Shown here piece by piece: positions 53,101 to 63,648 of a DNA stretch of 64,000 nt. Position numbers and translations under genes: made by a program. The first letter of the stretch is position 1, and every line of letters begins with the position of its first letter. Source of the DNA: Ananas comosus (Eukaryota; Streptophyta; Magnoliopsida; Poales; Bromeliaceae); contig NC_033626.1 of NCBI RefSeq assembly GCF_001540865.1, positions 186,001-250,000 of the forward strand. The letters run 5' to 3'. The notes beneath the pieces were generated by a model that saw nothing but the letters and a program-made list of their open reading frames with translations, did no database searches and was not told where the DNA came from.

Positions 53101-54164
53101 AAGTAGAAGCAGGCAAATTTCAGGCGTTTACGAGAGTATGTTCTCCAAGCGCAACCATTTTGATGCTCTGGAGCTGGGTCGGTCCTTTCCGTGCTTCGAG
53201 ATGGCGGGATGCTTCCCTCATTGAGGTCTCCGCTGTCATCTTTTAGCAACCAGGAAGTGGAGCTCCAAAGTGAGCTTATATAGGCTTTTTCTCGGGGCTT
53301 TAAAGCATCAGGCGGTTGCATACAGACAACACATTCCCAAACTATGCCTCATTTATTTCTAATTTTTACCAGTAATAGAAGAAATAAACAACATTTGGAA
53401 GTTCATCGTGAAAATAAAATTCTTACTGGGGGGAAATTTCGACTACTGACGTTTAATAGATAAAAGTCTGAAGAAAAATGGAGTAACCGATTAAACCCCA
53501 GAATTGAATACTGTCGACACACCTCTGGAGTTCATCAGAAGATCATGCAGCCGAAGAAAAGAAGCAGGTCTTCGATCCTCGAATGAACGGGAAGCAGTTT
53601 TTGGTTTTCCTCACCTTGAATTACAAGCGAGAGAAGACCCAGAAGAGTCGTAGGCCTACGAAGATCGTGAATTCCCTAGTGGTTTCAGAAGACGTTTTAG
53701 GTTAGAAGCTCCCCTGCAGCTTCTCAAGTTATATGAAGGCAGTAACGAGGCAGCATCTTAACCGAAGAATATAAAGCACGCAGAAGCATGTAGTCAAGAA
53801 GGGAAATAGTCTCAATTTGATCGAAGCTAGCAGGTGAGGACGTAGCGAAGAACAAGACGATGTAGAGTATAACCACAAAAGCAAATTGAGTGCTGAAGTC
53901 CGGCGAGTCGTTAAAGCAGGACCACGCCTTTTGAACACACAAAAGAAAAGATATAAATCTTAGTTGCACGGTACATCCTTGTTATAAAGTTATACGAACT
54001 CTAAGACATTATATAGAAATGCATAACAAGGCAAATTAAGTTATAGAAACTTAACCAAGTTCACGCAGTCGAAGTTGTGACACTCAAATAGGACATAGTT
54101 CATAGCCAACAACACCAAAAGTTCCATTGCCGATCCAGAACGCATAGTGCCCACTTAATTAGGT
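50148..54164. other. Intergenic region CNGC/RSZ
   Basis: About 4 kb. The left part holds the CNGC leader and promoter, including GC-richer sequence at 50690-50870. The middle is AT-rich with no gene seen. The right part (about 52900-54164) lies downstream of the RSZ stop and probably includes its 3' UTR. Minus-strand open frames at 52959-53321 and 53724-53969 have no domain I recognise. Confidence 0.5.
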
Positions 54165-56130
54165 TTAGCTCCTGCTGCGGCGGCTGTATCTGGCACCACT
54201 GTTTCTGAACAAGAATCATCAAACAAAGATTAAATAGTTCAATACGGTAAATGCAACAAGTGATAAGATTAACCTCTAAAACAACAGCAAACAGGAAGTA
54301 GGTTTAACTTACCCATTAGCATAGGGAGACTCTTCACGATCTCGGTTATATGGTGGTGACTTACTGTAGCTGCGTCCACGAGGCGGCGATACACTGCGAC
54401 GCCTTGGAGACCGGTCGCGAGGACTGTAGCTTCTGATCACAGAGAAATTAGTTGTAATTCAGATATTGTCACAACTAAAGATCATCTACAGTCCAAAACA
54501 TGCTCAGAGAAAATGCTCAGAGAAAGATCAAGCAGATTTGTCTAATTCATAAAGAGGAATCATGTACACAGAACCAAATTACTTCCTAAACTACAACCCC
54601 TCATTAAAAATATTTAACTGCAAACTCTACCATCCTGAGAAATCATAAAATCAATTCTGAACCTATTGCCTTTCAGGTTGTATGCTAAGACAATGAGATA
54701 TGTGATGGCTAAGCATGAGTCACATTTAGTTCGGGATATGTAGCTGACCAAAAAAAAAAAGGCGAAAAAAAAAACTTCGTAACACTCAGTGCAGAAGCTT
54801 CAATTACCTTCTACCGTAGCTCGGGCTCCTACGATATCTAGGACTGCGACTGCGACTGCGGCTACGACGCCTTCCACTGCCTAAACCTCCAGGGCCGATC
54901 CGCAGGCGACATTCCCGAGCAAAGTGACCAGCCTCACCACACTCATAACACTTCATATCAGAACCACCATAGCGATCACGGCCACGACTGCTTGAGTTGT
55001 GGGACAACTCAACTCGCCATCCATGCTTACCTATTACACAAGAATCAAAGCAATTTAGATCATCGGCCAGGCATAGCAATGAGATGACCACCAGATTACA
55101 TGCATGGATCAGAACAAAGAAAATATAAATATAAAAATGAAAATTAGAGGGCACACATAAAATTTAAGATTTTGCAGAGGAATATAACTAAATAGCAAAT
55201 CACTTAAAGGTGAATGTAAAATCCCTTTGTAATACAGCTATGCCAGACCAAAGGGATATGTCAAATAAGCAGCAAAATTTTAAACAAAAAATAAGTTACT
55301 TACCATCCAACTCCCGAATTGCATCCTGAGCATCTCTACGGTCATCAAAGTCTATAAAAGCAAAACCTGGTGGTTTTCTAGCAACCCACACACTGCATCA
55401 AGAAAACCAAGCCAACCAACATATCACCTATGCGGCCAGTAGATAAATCACCAATTTATAGGAGGGTTAAGAGTATATCCTTTTTGGAATGCATAAAGCA
55501 ACGAAAGGAACAACTTCGTATAGATAATCAGTCTTTCTGCATACATTAAGTTTGAAGAAATAGTTTGAACAAGACTGGGGGAAAACACTATTGCTACAAA
55601 TTAATGGATGTACACAAGAGGTTCTAGCTAAATATACTTGTTGATCATTCACAAGCTGTTCAGTAAGATCCAAGATACATTTTGGAAAATAGTCATAAAA
55701 TCAATAAAACTTAATGACATTGCTGGAAAAGGAAAAGACGTAGTTTAATGAAGATGTTCAAAACCACAATTGTATACAGCAGCATCCTCTCACTTACCCT
55801 GCTGCTCAACTCAACAATAAGACCTGTTTAGAGAAACAAACATGGCAGCTAAATATTTAAGAAAAAATAAAGGTAAGGTGTCATTTCAAAATGCCCTGAA
55901 GTTAAAGTAAGCTCTGCACTTTTGAACCAAAAGATATGTAGCATGAAGATCACTCATAAACTAGAAACAAGGAAGGAGAAAAAATACTACAAAGACACTT
56001 ACTAAGCTATGTACACAGTGTCGTTTCATGTAGCTTACCTTCGTAAAACCCCAAATACTCGGAACTCATCCTCAAGCTCCCGCGCAGTAACTCGGGGATC
56101 CAAATTGCCTACGTAAACACGAGCGGCCAT
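54165..56130 (-). CDS. RSZ22: SR splicing factor, RSZ22-like (one zinc knuckle)
   Basis: Nuclear pre-mRNA splicing factor of the plant RSZ (9G8-like) group. Five coding exons: 56039-56130, 55304-55392, 54808-55030, 54313-54432, 54165-54204. They total 564 nt, 187 aa plus TAA, in frame. RRM at about 1-70 with RNP2 VYVGNL and RNP1 GFAFIDF, then a single CCHC knuckle C-x2-C-x4-H-x4-C at 88-101 ([14 protein letters not shown]), then an Arg/Ser domain ending YSRRSRS. One knuckle separates it from RS2Z proteins, which have two. A leader intron at 56144-56764 has clean GTAAGC and CAG ends. The intron at 55031-55303 after the RRM is where plant RSZ genes often splice alternatively (family knowledge). 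No stop or cassette was traced here. Confidence 0.94.
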
Positions 56131-56346
56131 CCAGTACACCAACCTGCTAATATCACTAAAGTCAACCAATTTCTTAAAATCCGCAAGAAAGAAAAGGAGA
56201 TGCAGTATATTGAAATGAAGCAACATTTGAATTAGTTTAACAAATATTCGTGGGTTTCCACTGATTAGTTTAATTACAGTGATAAAATATTCGAACTCAT
56301 ATTGTCATATATTATGAGGGCTTTCACTAATGATTAAAGTAGTTCT

Positions 56347-56384
56347 ATCTTCTTCTTCTTCTTCTTCTTCTTCTTCTTCTTCTT
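56347..56384. repeat. (TTC)n microsatellite in RSZ leader intron
   Basis: About 12 TTC units on the plus strand, GAA on the transcribed-gene strand, inside the 5' UTR intron. Confidence 0.95.
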
Positions 56385-57030
56385 TCGCTCTCCCATCTCC
56401 ACAGACAGATCAAAATCTTTCTTTTCATCAACAAATCAGCAATTTCGACCCACTGTCCCGAGTGCCCAGACCTTTTTCTGCAAATTAGCTGTACCCGCAG
56501 TTTTTTCTGCAAAATAGCTCTAAAAAACCCTAGATCCCACACAAACCCTAAAGTACAAGCAGTCGATCTATCATCGAAAATAGTAGTTGCCCTACAAACA
56601 GTTCTAAAAGGGTCGAACGAAACCGGAAAGACATGTGAAGCGGGAGATCGACCAGGATATGGTTCTACGGATTTGTGCCATCTCGATCGGGAGATTGCAA
56701 AACCCTAATTGAAAAAGGAGCTCGAGCAAAAGAAACGAAGAGGGAGGGATCGATCGATGCTTACCTTGGAGGAGAGGAAAAGGAGATCCCGATCGGGGAA
56801 CCCCCCCGCGATCGATCGAGATCGTGTTCGAGATCGAGATCACGATCCGCAAAGTCGCGAACTCTCCACCCACCCTACTCAACAAACCCTCACGGCGCCG
56901 TTTAAGAAGATGACGGAGCCTCATTTTATATACGATCGTTTTTTTAATTATTATTATTATTATTTATTTTCTTTTTAAGCTCAAAGTGAGATAACTGCTA
57001 ATTGTTCTACACAACAGTTAATAACGTTTT

Positions 57031-57410
57031 GGGGAAACTTCAAATACTTTTTTCACTTTAGTACCATATAATTTAAAGTGTATTAAGATAGTACCATATA
57101 GTTTCGTACTTTCTCACTTTAGTATTATATGATTTCAAATGTATCAAGTTAGTACCCTGTGCTTTTATTTTTTTATCAAAGTTTGTACCCTGTGATTTTA
57201 TTTCGGGGTATATAATTTAACAAAATATTAAACCATATGGTACTAAAGTGAGAAAGTGCAAAACCACATAGTACTAACTTGATACATTTGAGATCACAGG
57301 GTACTAAAGTGAGAAAATACGAAATCACAGGGTACTGACTTTATACATTTTAAACCATAAGATATTAAATGAGAAAGTACGAAACCACGTGGGGTATTTG
57401 AAGTTTTTTC
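57031..57410. mobile_element. Hairpin MITE, second clear copy
   Basis: Starts GGGGAAACTTCAAATAC and ends GTATTTGAAGTTTTTTC; the inner units repeat CTTTCTCACTTTAGTA and AAAGTGTAT or AAATGTATC in both orientations, as in the 38012 copy. Flanks TAACGTTTT (57022-57030) and TGAAGTTTT (57411-57419) match at 7 of 9 positions, compatible with an aged 9-bp target duplication. Confidence 0.7.
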
Positions 57411-58740
57411 TGAAGTTTTTACTTCTTACAAAAATATTTCAAAAAGTAGTTCTTTGACTACTTAAAAAAAAATTTGCCAGATTTTTCAAAAATGAATTGT
57501 TACATTTTTTAAAAAAAATTATTCGAAGAACAAAAAAAATTAATAATAATATTTTTTATAAATAATAATTTTTTATGCTTTTTTGATGAACCAAATTCTC
57601 AGTTATTATTTTATTATACACACTATTGGTGGTAACGTAAAAGTTTGAGAATGCGTACGCATGTTTTTACAAAAATTAACTTTATTACTGTATGCAAATA
57701 CTAATTTTATATGACTATTTTATAATTATGCATATTAGCCAAAATATGTCTTGAAAATAGTGAATTGTATCGAGCTGCTCTAGTGGGATGTATGAATATA
57801 TTATTCAGTATTTTTTTATTTATTTAAAAAAGTTTAGTATATTAGATAAATAAAATATGTAAGGATTTTTTTTTGCATTTAGCCATTTCAAAACTCTTTT
57901 TATTTTTCAAATGGCTCTAATAAATTTATATTTATATATATGGATTTTTTTTTGCCACACAAGTGCAATATTTATATTTTAAGCTGAATATAGTGATTGA
58001 ATTATCAAATTCTTATCCATATTCGAGTTAAATTTTTTTAACTTATAAGGATGATAAAAAAATTACAAAAAAAAAAACGATAATCGAACCATCGTATTTA
58101 AACACGGTAATTAAATCACCGTAAGTATTCAACTTACAAACACCATCTAGATGTTTGTGCGGTAAGGAGATAACTATTTATGCAAATATAACTTAATTAG
58201 AATCATTAGTAAAATAAAAAATTGAAAAGGCTATATGCTAAAATAATCCTAATATATATTTAAAAATCTAAAATAAGTGCGTGATATTCGGCCCTTAATT
58301 ATTATTTTAAAGTGAAATCAACTATCTTATGATAAAGTATACAATTCTACCAAATTATCTCTATTCGTCCTCAAAAGAACTAAAATAGATTCTAATAAAT
58401 TACAATTATAAAACAAAAATTCTTGAATACGACTCTAATTGCATGTATAAAATATCTCGTTCAACATATTTATTAGATTTACTTAAAATATTTTTATATT
58501 TGAGTGACGGGAATTGACGAACTTACAAAATTAACTCAAAATATAAAAATAAAACTTTTAACCTCGAATGACAAAAACAAAAAAATTATAGTGAACAAAT
58601 TATTGTTGAATTATTTATTTTGACATTCAAATAAGATCATAAAATATTGCTTAATTACTGATTAGTGATTACTTATTCAATAAACCACATTAAAAACAAA
58701 AAATGAAAAAAAAGACTCTTTTCGCAACCCCGTCCCGAAC

Positions 58741-60913
58741 ATGGCGTGTAGCGTTGCGTCGTCGCTCCGACCCTTTCTTCTCCCGCACAAACGCTCCATC
58801 CAAGGGTTAGGGTTAGGGTTTCCCGACCACGCCGCTCCGGAGCCCTCTCCTTCTCCTCTCACCCTCCTCCCCTTCCGCCGCGGATCGTGGGAGCTCCGTG
58901 GTAAGGTTCTCCCTGTGGGGAGTGTCGTAGCAACTTCTTTGGGGAGGGGAGAGGGAGGGGGGAGCTCGTCGTCGCCATGGAAGGAGAGCTCGTGAGCTCC
59001 TTTATCTTCTTCTTCTTCGTCTTCCTCTTCCCCTTCCTTTCGGTTTAATTTTACTTTAATACACTGAATTTTGAGGTGTTTTGCGTTCCATGCTATGCTA
59101 ATTTTTCATGTCAAACCCTAATTGAACTTCGGATTATACAAGAATTTCTACAGTCCATTAGTAGACGATAGAATTTTACATCAAAATTGGCATTTTGATT
59201 AGTTTCTGATGCTCTAATCCCCATTCTCAAACCTACAAAAACATGTTTTGGTGCGAAAATGGGCTATGACAGTAGTTTACTTGTTTTATGAACCCACTGT
59301 GTATGCACCCTATAATCGTCGTTTCTAATGTTGCTATTAAAGGTTCCTAGTATTTTACTAGTATGAGATATCTTTTTTAAAAAATTTAACCTTGATTGAA
59401 TTGTTTGCTGTGCCCGTGCACATTGAGGTGGAATTCGGAGAAAAATGTGGACAATAGATTAAGAACTTAATTTTCCCCGCAGATATTTAACTATGCGAAA
59501 TGTTCTTGAAGAGCACAAGGAGTATACTGATTGATGGTTTCACTGTTCTTCTATCTCACAATGTTCTTCGAATGTGCATTAACTCTGCTGTTTGAGCACT
59601 AAACTAGTTAAAAAGCTTTAAACAGATTTTATAATGTTTGACTTCATTCTTTAGTATTTTAAATTAAGATGTAATTGTGAGATATCTGCAAATTATACCG
59701 GTCCTGCTGTTTGCAAAGAGATTTGTATTTGTAAATATACTGTATTTGAAGTATCTTTTATTTTTTTTTGTTTTAATGCTAGCTGGAGCTCACAAAGAAG
59801 ACAAGTAATGTATGCTAATTTTCAAAGAGGCAGTAGGCGAACCTTCGTGGCTTTTGCTAATGCAAATGTAAGTATTTATGCTTCTGATTATGCTTCTGAT
59901 TAATACTGATATTTTTCGGTTTGGATTGGATTTAACTTTTAGTAGAAAATCTCGTGCGATTACTTTGTATTAGAGGTTTGCTTTGTTAGTTGAATCATAG
60001 TTTATGCCGTTAATCGTGCTAAGAGAACTTCATTGGCTCTAATGATTTTCAGCAATAAGGAATGCCTAGTTTTGGTGATTATCTATTTCCGGCATTTATT
60101 TTTGCTGTTTCCTTTTCTTCTGGTTTTCGTTTGTTGTAAAAGCTGATTAGCTGTACTGAACAACTTAGGTGTCTCAAGGAAAGAGAAGTTCTGGCGATGA
60201 CATTATAATGGTCGACCCCCTCGAAGCAAAGCGCTTGGCCGCCAAACAGATGCAAGAAATTCAGGCGAAAGAAAAGCTCATAGTGTGTGAAACCTTTTCT
60301 CTGCTTTGCAATTGCCTTAATTTTTATGCATTATTAAACAGTCTTTTTCTAATTATCGCCATTATGCCGTAGTCTGGTTCTTAAGTCCCATAACCAAGAC
60401 AGACCAAATTCATTTTTCTTTTCATTTGGTTTCCGATTTTAACTACAACAGCTTCATCGATATCTATGGACAAAGTGAGGCATCCCTCTATTTGATAGGT
60501 TGGCTCCAATAGTAGTTCTGCTGTAGAATAACCCGATTTAACCAAAACTACTCTCATCCCATAGAAGACGAGGAATAACTTAAGTTATCCGTCTCTCATC
60601 TGCCGAACAATCAATGACGTAGAAATTCTTGTAACGCTTCTTCCTGAAGTTGTAGTAAGGTGAAATTTGATTCAGAGGAGACGCCGCGCGGAGGCCATCA
60701 ATGGAGCGTGGGCGATGATCGGTCTCACAGCAGGACTGGTTGTAGAAGGTCAAACCGGAAAGGGCATTCTGGGCCAAGTTGATCTTCATATAACCAATCC
60801 CTTTTTCTTTTCTTTTATGTTTTCATTAGTTCTTTAATAAGATCACTAATCCTTTTTGTTCTTTTCAGCTAGCTGGATATTGGGATGCTTTTACTAAATT
60901 ATTTGTGCAGTAA
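58741..60913 (+). CDS. One-helix chlorophyll a/b-binding-like (HLIP/LIL-type) plastid protein
   Basis: Five exons: 58741-58991, 59783-59867, 60169-60282, 60676-60777, 60869-60913. They total 597 nt, 198 aa plus TAA, in frame. Exon 1 encodes a Ser/Arg/Leu-rich plastid transit peptide. Middle exons carry DDIIMVDPLEAKRLAAKQMQ. The helix exon has RRRRAEAINGAWAMIG at 151-166 followed by LTAGLVVEGQTGKGILGQ and a LAGYWDAFTKLF end. ExxNGxxAMIG is the light-harvesting motif, but the usual Arg after NG is replaced by Ala-Trp, so chlorophyll ligation may differ. Probably a thylakoid protein in pigment or photosystem assembly or protection (inference). The exon 1 frame closes at TGA 58992, but the overlapping GTGAGC donor at 58992 removes that stop. 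Exon 1 is duplicated at 62178. Confidence 0.8.
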
Positions 60914-62177
60914 CGTCAAGGGATTTTCTTCTTCTTCTTTTCTTTTTTTTTTTCCGTCTCATTTGTTGTGATGAGGGGGATTCTTGGTTGGAGCAAACTT
61001 ATTTCATTTATTCAGGCTCTAAGAAAATAACACAACAGCGACAAATTATACCGCTCGTTTTGTTTTTAGTGTGCTAATCAAAATATTGTACGATAAATTG
61101 CTATTCTTAAGCAACCTTGCAAGATATTTGAAGATGTTGGATGCTCTTGATTAAGAATTAATACTACATGGTGAGAGTGATTTAGTTACTTTTCTATATG
61201 GTTGAATATTCTTATTAACAATTTAATCCATGTTTGTTCCTTTTATTCCTGAGCAAATTTGCTATGAGCCCTAACCTTTTTAATTAATCATCACAAGATC
61301 TATTGAATGTGCTTTTTGGTAAAAAAAAAAAAGGTTTGTGAAACTTACTTGATCAAGTTTTAGTGGATCTGGGCTATTAGATGACTCTTTGATAGTAAAT
61401 ATCTATTTTTATATTTTTATTATATTGTGTGACTCATTGTAAATTATATACGATCGTATTTTTGAAAATCAATTACGTACGGAAGAGAAAGAGATTGAAA
61501 AACATAGTTAAAAAATTAAGGCCAATTTGCATAAAAAATTCACTTATTTTGGGTTTTTGCAAAATCGGGCCATCTTTTTCATTTTTACAGATTCAGTCCG
61601 CTTTTTCAGCAAACTGACCAAAATACCCTTATTACTTTTTCTCTTTCCTCTTTCTCTCTCTTCTTCGTTTCTCTCGTTCTTTTTTTTTTCTCGCCGGTAG
61701 AGCGGAGGCGGAGCGGAGGCAGAAATGGTTCGTCTCGCCTCTCACCCTCATGCTCTCGCCCTCGCCCTCGCCCTTGCCCTCGTCCATGCANGAATGAGGG
61801 TGAGAGGCGAGACGGACCGTTTCCGCCTCCGCTCTGCCGGCGAGAAAAAAAAAGAACGAGAGAAACGAAGAGGAGAGAGAAAGAGGAAAGAGAAAAAGTA
61901 AAAAGGGTATTTTGGTCAGTTTGCTGAAAAAGTGGACCGAATCTGCAAAAACGAAAAAAGTGGCCCGGTTTTGCAAAAGTCCAAAATAAGTGGATTTTTT
62001 ATGCAAATTTGCCAAAAATTAATTATGGTAATATAAAATGTTTAAGTATTTATATTTAATTAATAATAATTCAAGCCCGAGTTCGTATGACTCGGATCGG
62101 GCGATTGGTACCCGAACCCGCTTACCCGCATCGCTCGATCCTCTTTAACTCTTCTCCGAAGAGTTCTCCGCCCCCGC
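60914..62177. other. Intergenic region between the two plastid-protein genes
   Basis: AT-rich 3' flank of the one-helix gene, then a hairpin MITE at 61520-62013, then about 160 bp up to the next start codon, which would have to hold the core promoter. Confidence 0.7.
61520..62013. mobile_element. Long-hairpin MITE with 9-bp target duplication
   Basis: Left end GGCCAATTTGCATAAAAAAT and right end ATGCAAATTTGCC are inverted. The arms stay complementary inwards: CACTTATTTTGG/CCAAAATAAGTGG, AAACTGACCAAAATACCC/GGGTATTTTGGTCAGTTT and CGGTAGAGCGGAGGCG/CGCCTCCGCTCTGCCGG. Exact 9-bp direct repeats AAAAATTAA flank it (61511-61519 and 62014-62022), as expected for Mutator-like elements. The arms are about 230 bp each around a short loop near 61756-61795 that contains the single N of the window at 61791. 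No transposase. Confidence 0.88.
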
Positions 62178-63648
62178 ATGGCTTCTTCCCTCGCCTCGCC
62201 CCGACCCCTTCTTCTCCCCCAAAAGCCACTGCACAAACCCTTCGATCTAGGGTTAGGGTTAGGGTTCCACTCTCCTCGTTCCGTCCCCCTCGGCCGCCGC
62301 TCGTCGCAGCTCCGGTGGAAGCTTCTCCCCATAGGAAGCGTAGTGGAAGCTTCGTTGAGGAGGGGTGCGGGAGGGGGGAGCTCCTCTTCGTCGTCATGGG
62401 ACGACGAGCCCTACGAGCTCCTTCCAGGGGGGAGGAGAGCGTACCTCGACGAGCAGGACGTGGCGAGCTTCCTCGATCCCCCTAAGGAGCTCATCCCTAT
62501 CGATCCTGATTCCTACAACCCCGCTTCCTATCTCTGGTGAGCTACCATTCCAAGCGTCTTCTTCTTCTTCTTCTTCTTCTTCTTCTTCTTCTTCAAATTG
62601 GTATTGTTAGTTGATTTCAACTTCAACTTTTGGAATTTAATTGCATCCGGGGAAAAAACAAAAGTTTATGTGCTGAAGCATGTATATGCACTACACTCCA
62701 CAATGCTTGCTCTTTCACCATTTATTGGCACAATATGATGTCCTTTTACATCATGTAGTTCTTAAATCTCTCTGAAAATGTGATTTTTTTCCTTTTATTG
62801 TGGTTGTGGTCTACGAGTTCTTATGTGTTTACCATTTGAGCTTCTTCTTTCCTCTTAAGAATACTAGGGAACTACTAAAATGTTCATGTTTGCTACAAAT
62901 TTATCTGGTTTTTTTAAATTTATTTAATTTGCAGGAAAAAAATTGGAGATATACCTGAAGAAAGAAGAGATCATTTACTCTCTACACTGAAATCTAGGTG
63001 AATTCTGATGCCAGGCAACACTACTTATAAATTATAATGAATTATTGAAGTTCTGTTTTGCTATTGTGGAACAAGTTATGCACATTTAGATTCAGAAGAG
63101 GTTATTGTTTGCAATGTTCAGGCACATATCTAGGATGTGGGAACTAGCTGGGACGCGTTACCAAGATGTCAAATTGGCAAAGCAAAGTTCATCTCCATTG
63201 TTATCCATGAGCGGTAGTTCGCCAGCTCTGGAAGTTTGGACTTGCAGAACAAGCAAAGGTGCTTTCCCTAGGAAAAATCTGTAGTCAATAAGAAAAAGGA
63301 AAATAAATTTCTCTTATTATTTCTATTTTAGTTTTGTCAGAACTGAGAACTCACATTACATTTTTTTTTACTATATAATTTGGCTCTATCATCTTGTTAT
63401 TTGTTCTACTTATTCAAAAATCTGATTATTTTCTAACACTTACTGTGTATTCAAATTTCAAACAGGTGCTTTGCCAGTTCCTTGGTTTAATGACTTCAAG
63501 AAGGTGTTCTAGCTATAGGCTTTCCCTTATCATTTCACATTATATAGCTATTTATTGCCTAGTTTACAACTTTGATATAACTTCGTCTATGTTGCACAGG
63601 TTATTTTCCGTGGCAAGGATGGGGATACATATGGGCGAATAATTCTTG
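62178..63648 (+). CDS. Uncharacterised plastid protein, 5' part (3' end off window)
   Basis: Exons 62178-62536, 62935-62997, 63122-63258, 63466-63503 and 63600-63648 join in frame to give 215 codons plus one base, and the model continues beyond what I can trace. The N-terminus (MASSLASPRPLLLPQK...) is Ser/Arg-rich without acidic residues, like a plastid transit peptide. It is followed by YELLPGGRRAYLDEQDVASF and LDPPKELIPIDPDSYNPASY. Later exons read WKKIGDIPEERRDHLLSTLK, HISRMWELAGTRYQDVKLAK, LPVPWFNDFKK and VIFRGKDGDTYGRIIL. This looks like a conserved plant protein of unknown function; I cannot name a domain. The first exon is similar to that of the neighbouring one-helix gene. The next exon after 63648 was not identified, and the gene presumably runs past 64000. 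Confidence 0.7.
62556..62594. repeat. (TTC)n microsatellite at start of intron 1
   Basis: About 13 TTC units starting some 20 bp after the donor of the first intron of the right-end gene. A shorter TTC-rich tract (58999-59030) follows the homologous exon of the neighbour gene, so the tract may be part of the duplicated segment. Confidence 0.93.

Larger units (their letters stand above)
56131..58740. other. Divergent intergenic region RSZ/OHP-like
   Basis: Contains the RSZ leader (first leader exon ending at 56765, leader intron 56144-56764 with a TTC microsatellite at 56347-56384), a hairpin MITE at 57031-57410, and about 1.3 kb of AT-rich sequence before the next start. No other gene seen. 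Confidence 0.65.

Noticed and set aside
58741..58995. Exon 1 of the one-helix gene as a truncated pseudogene copy ending in TGA
   Set aside because: A GTGAGC donor at 58992 removes the stop, and joining to 59783 continues the protein in frame to a complete one-helix gene.
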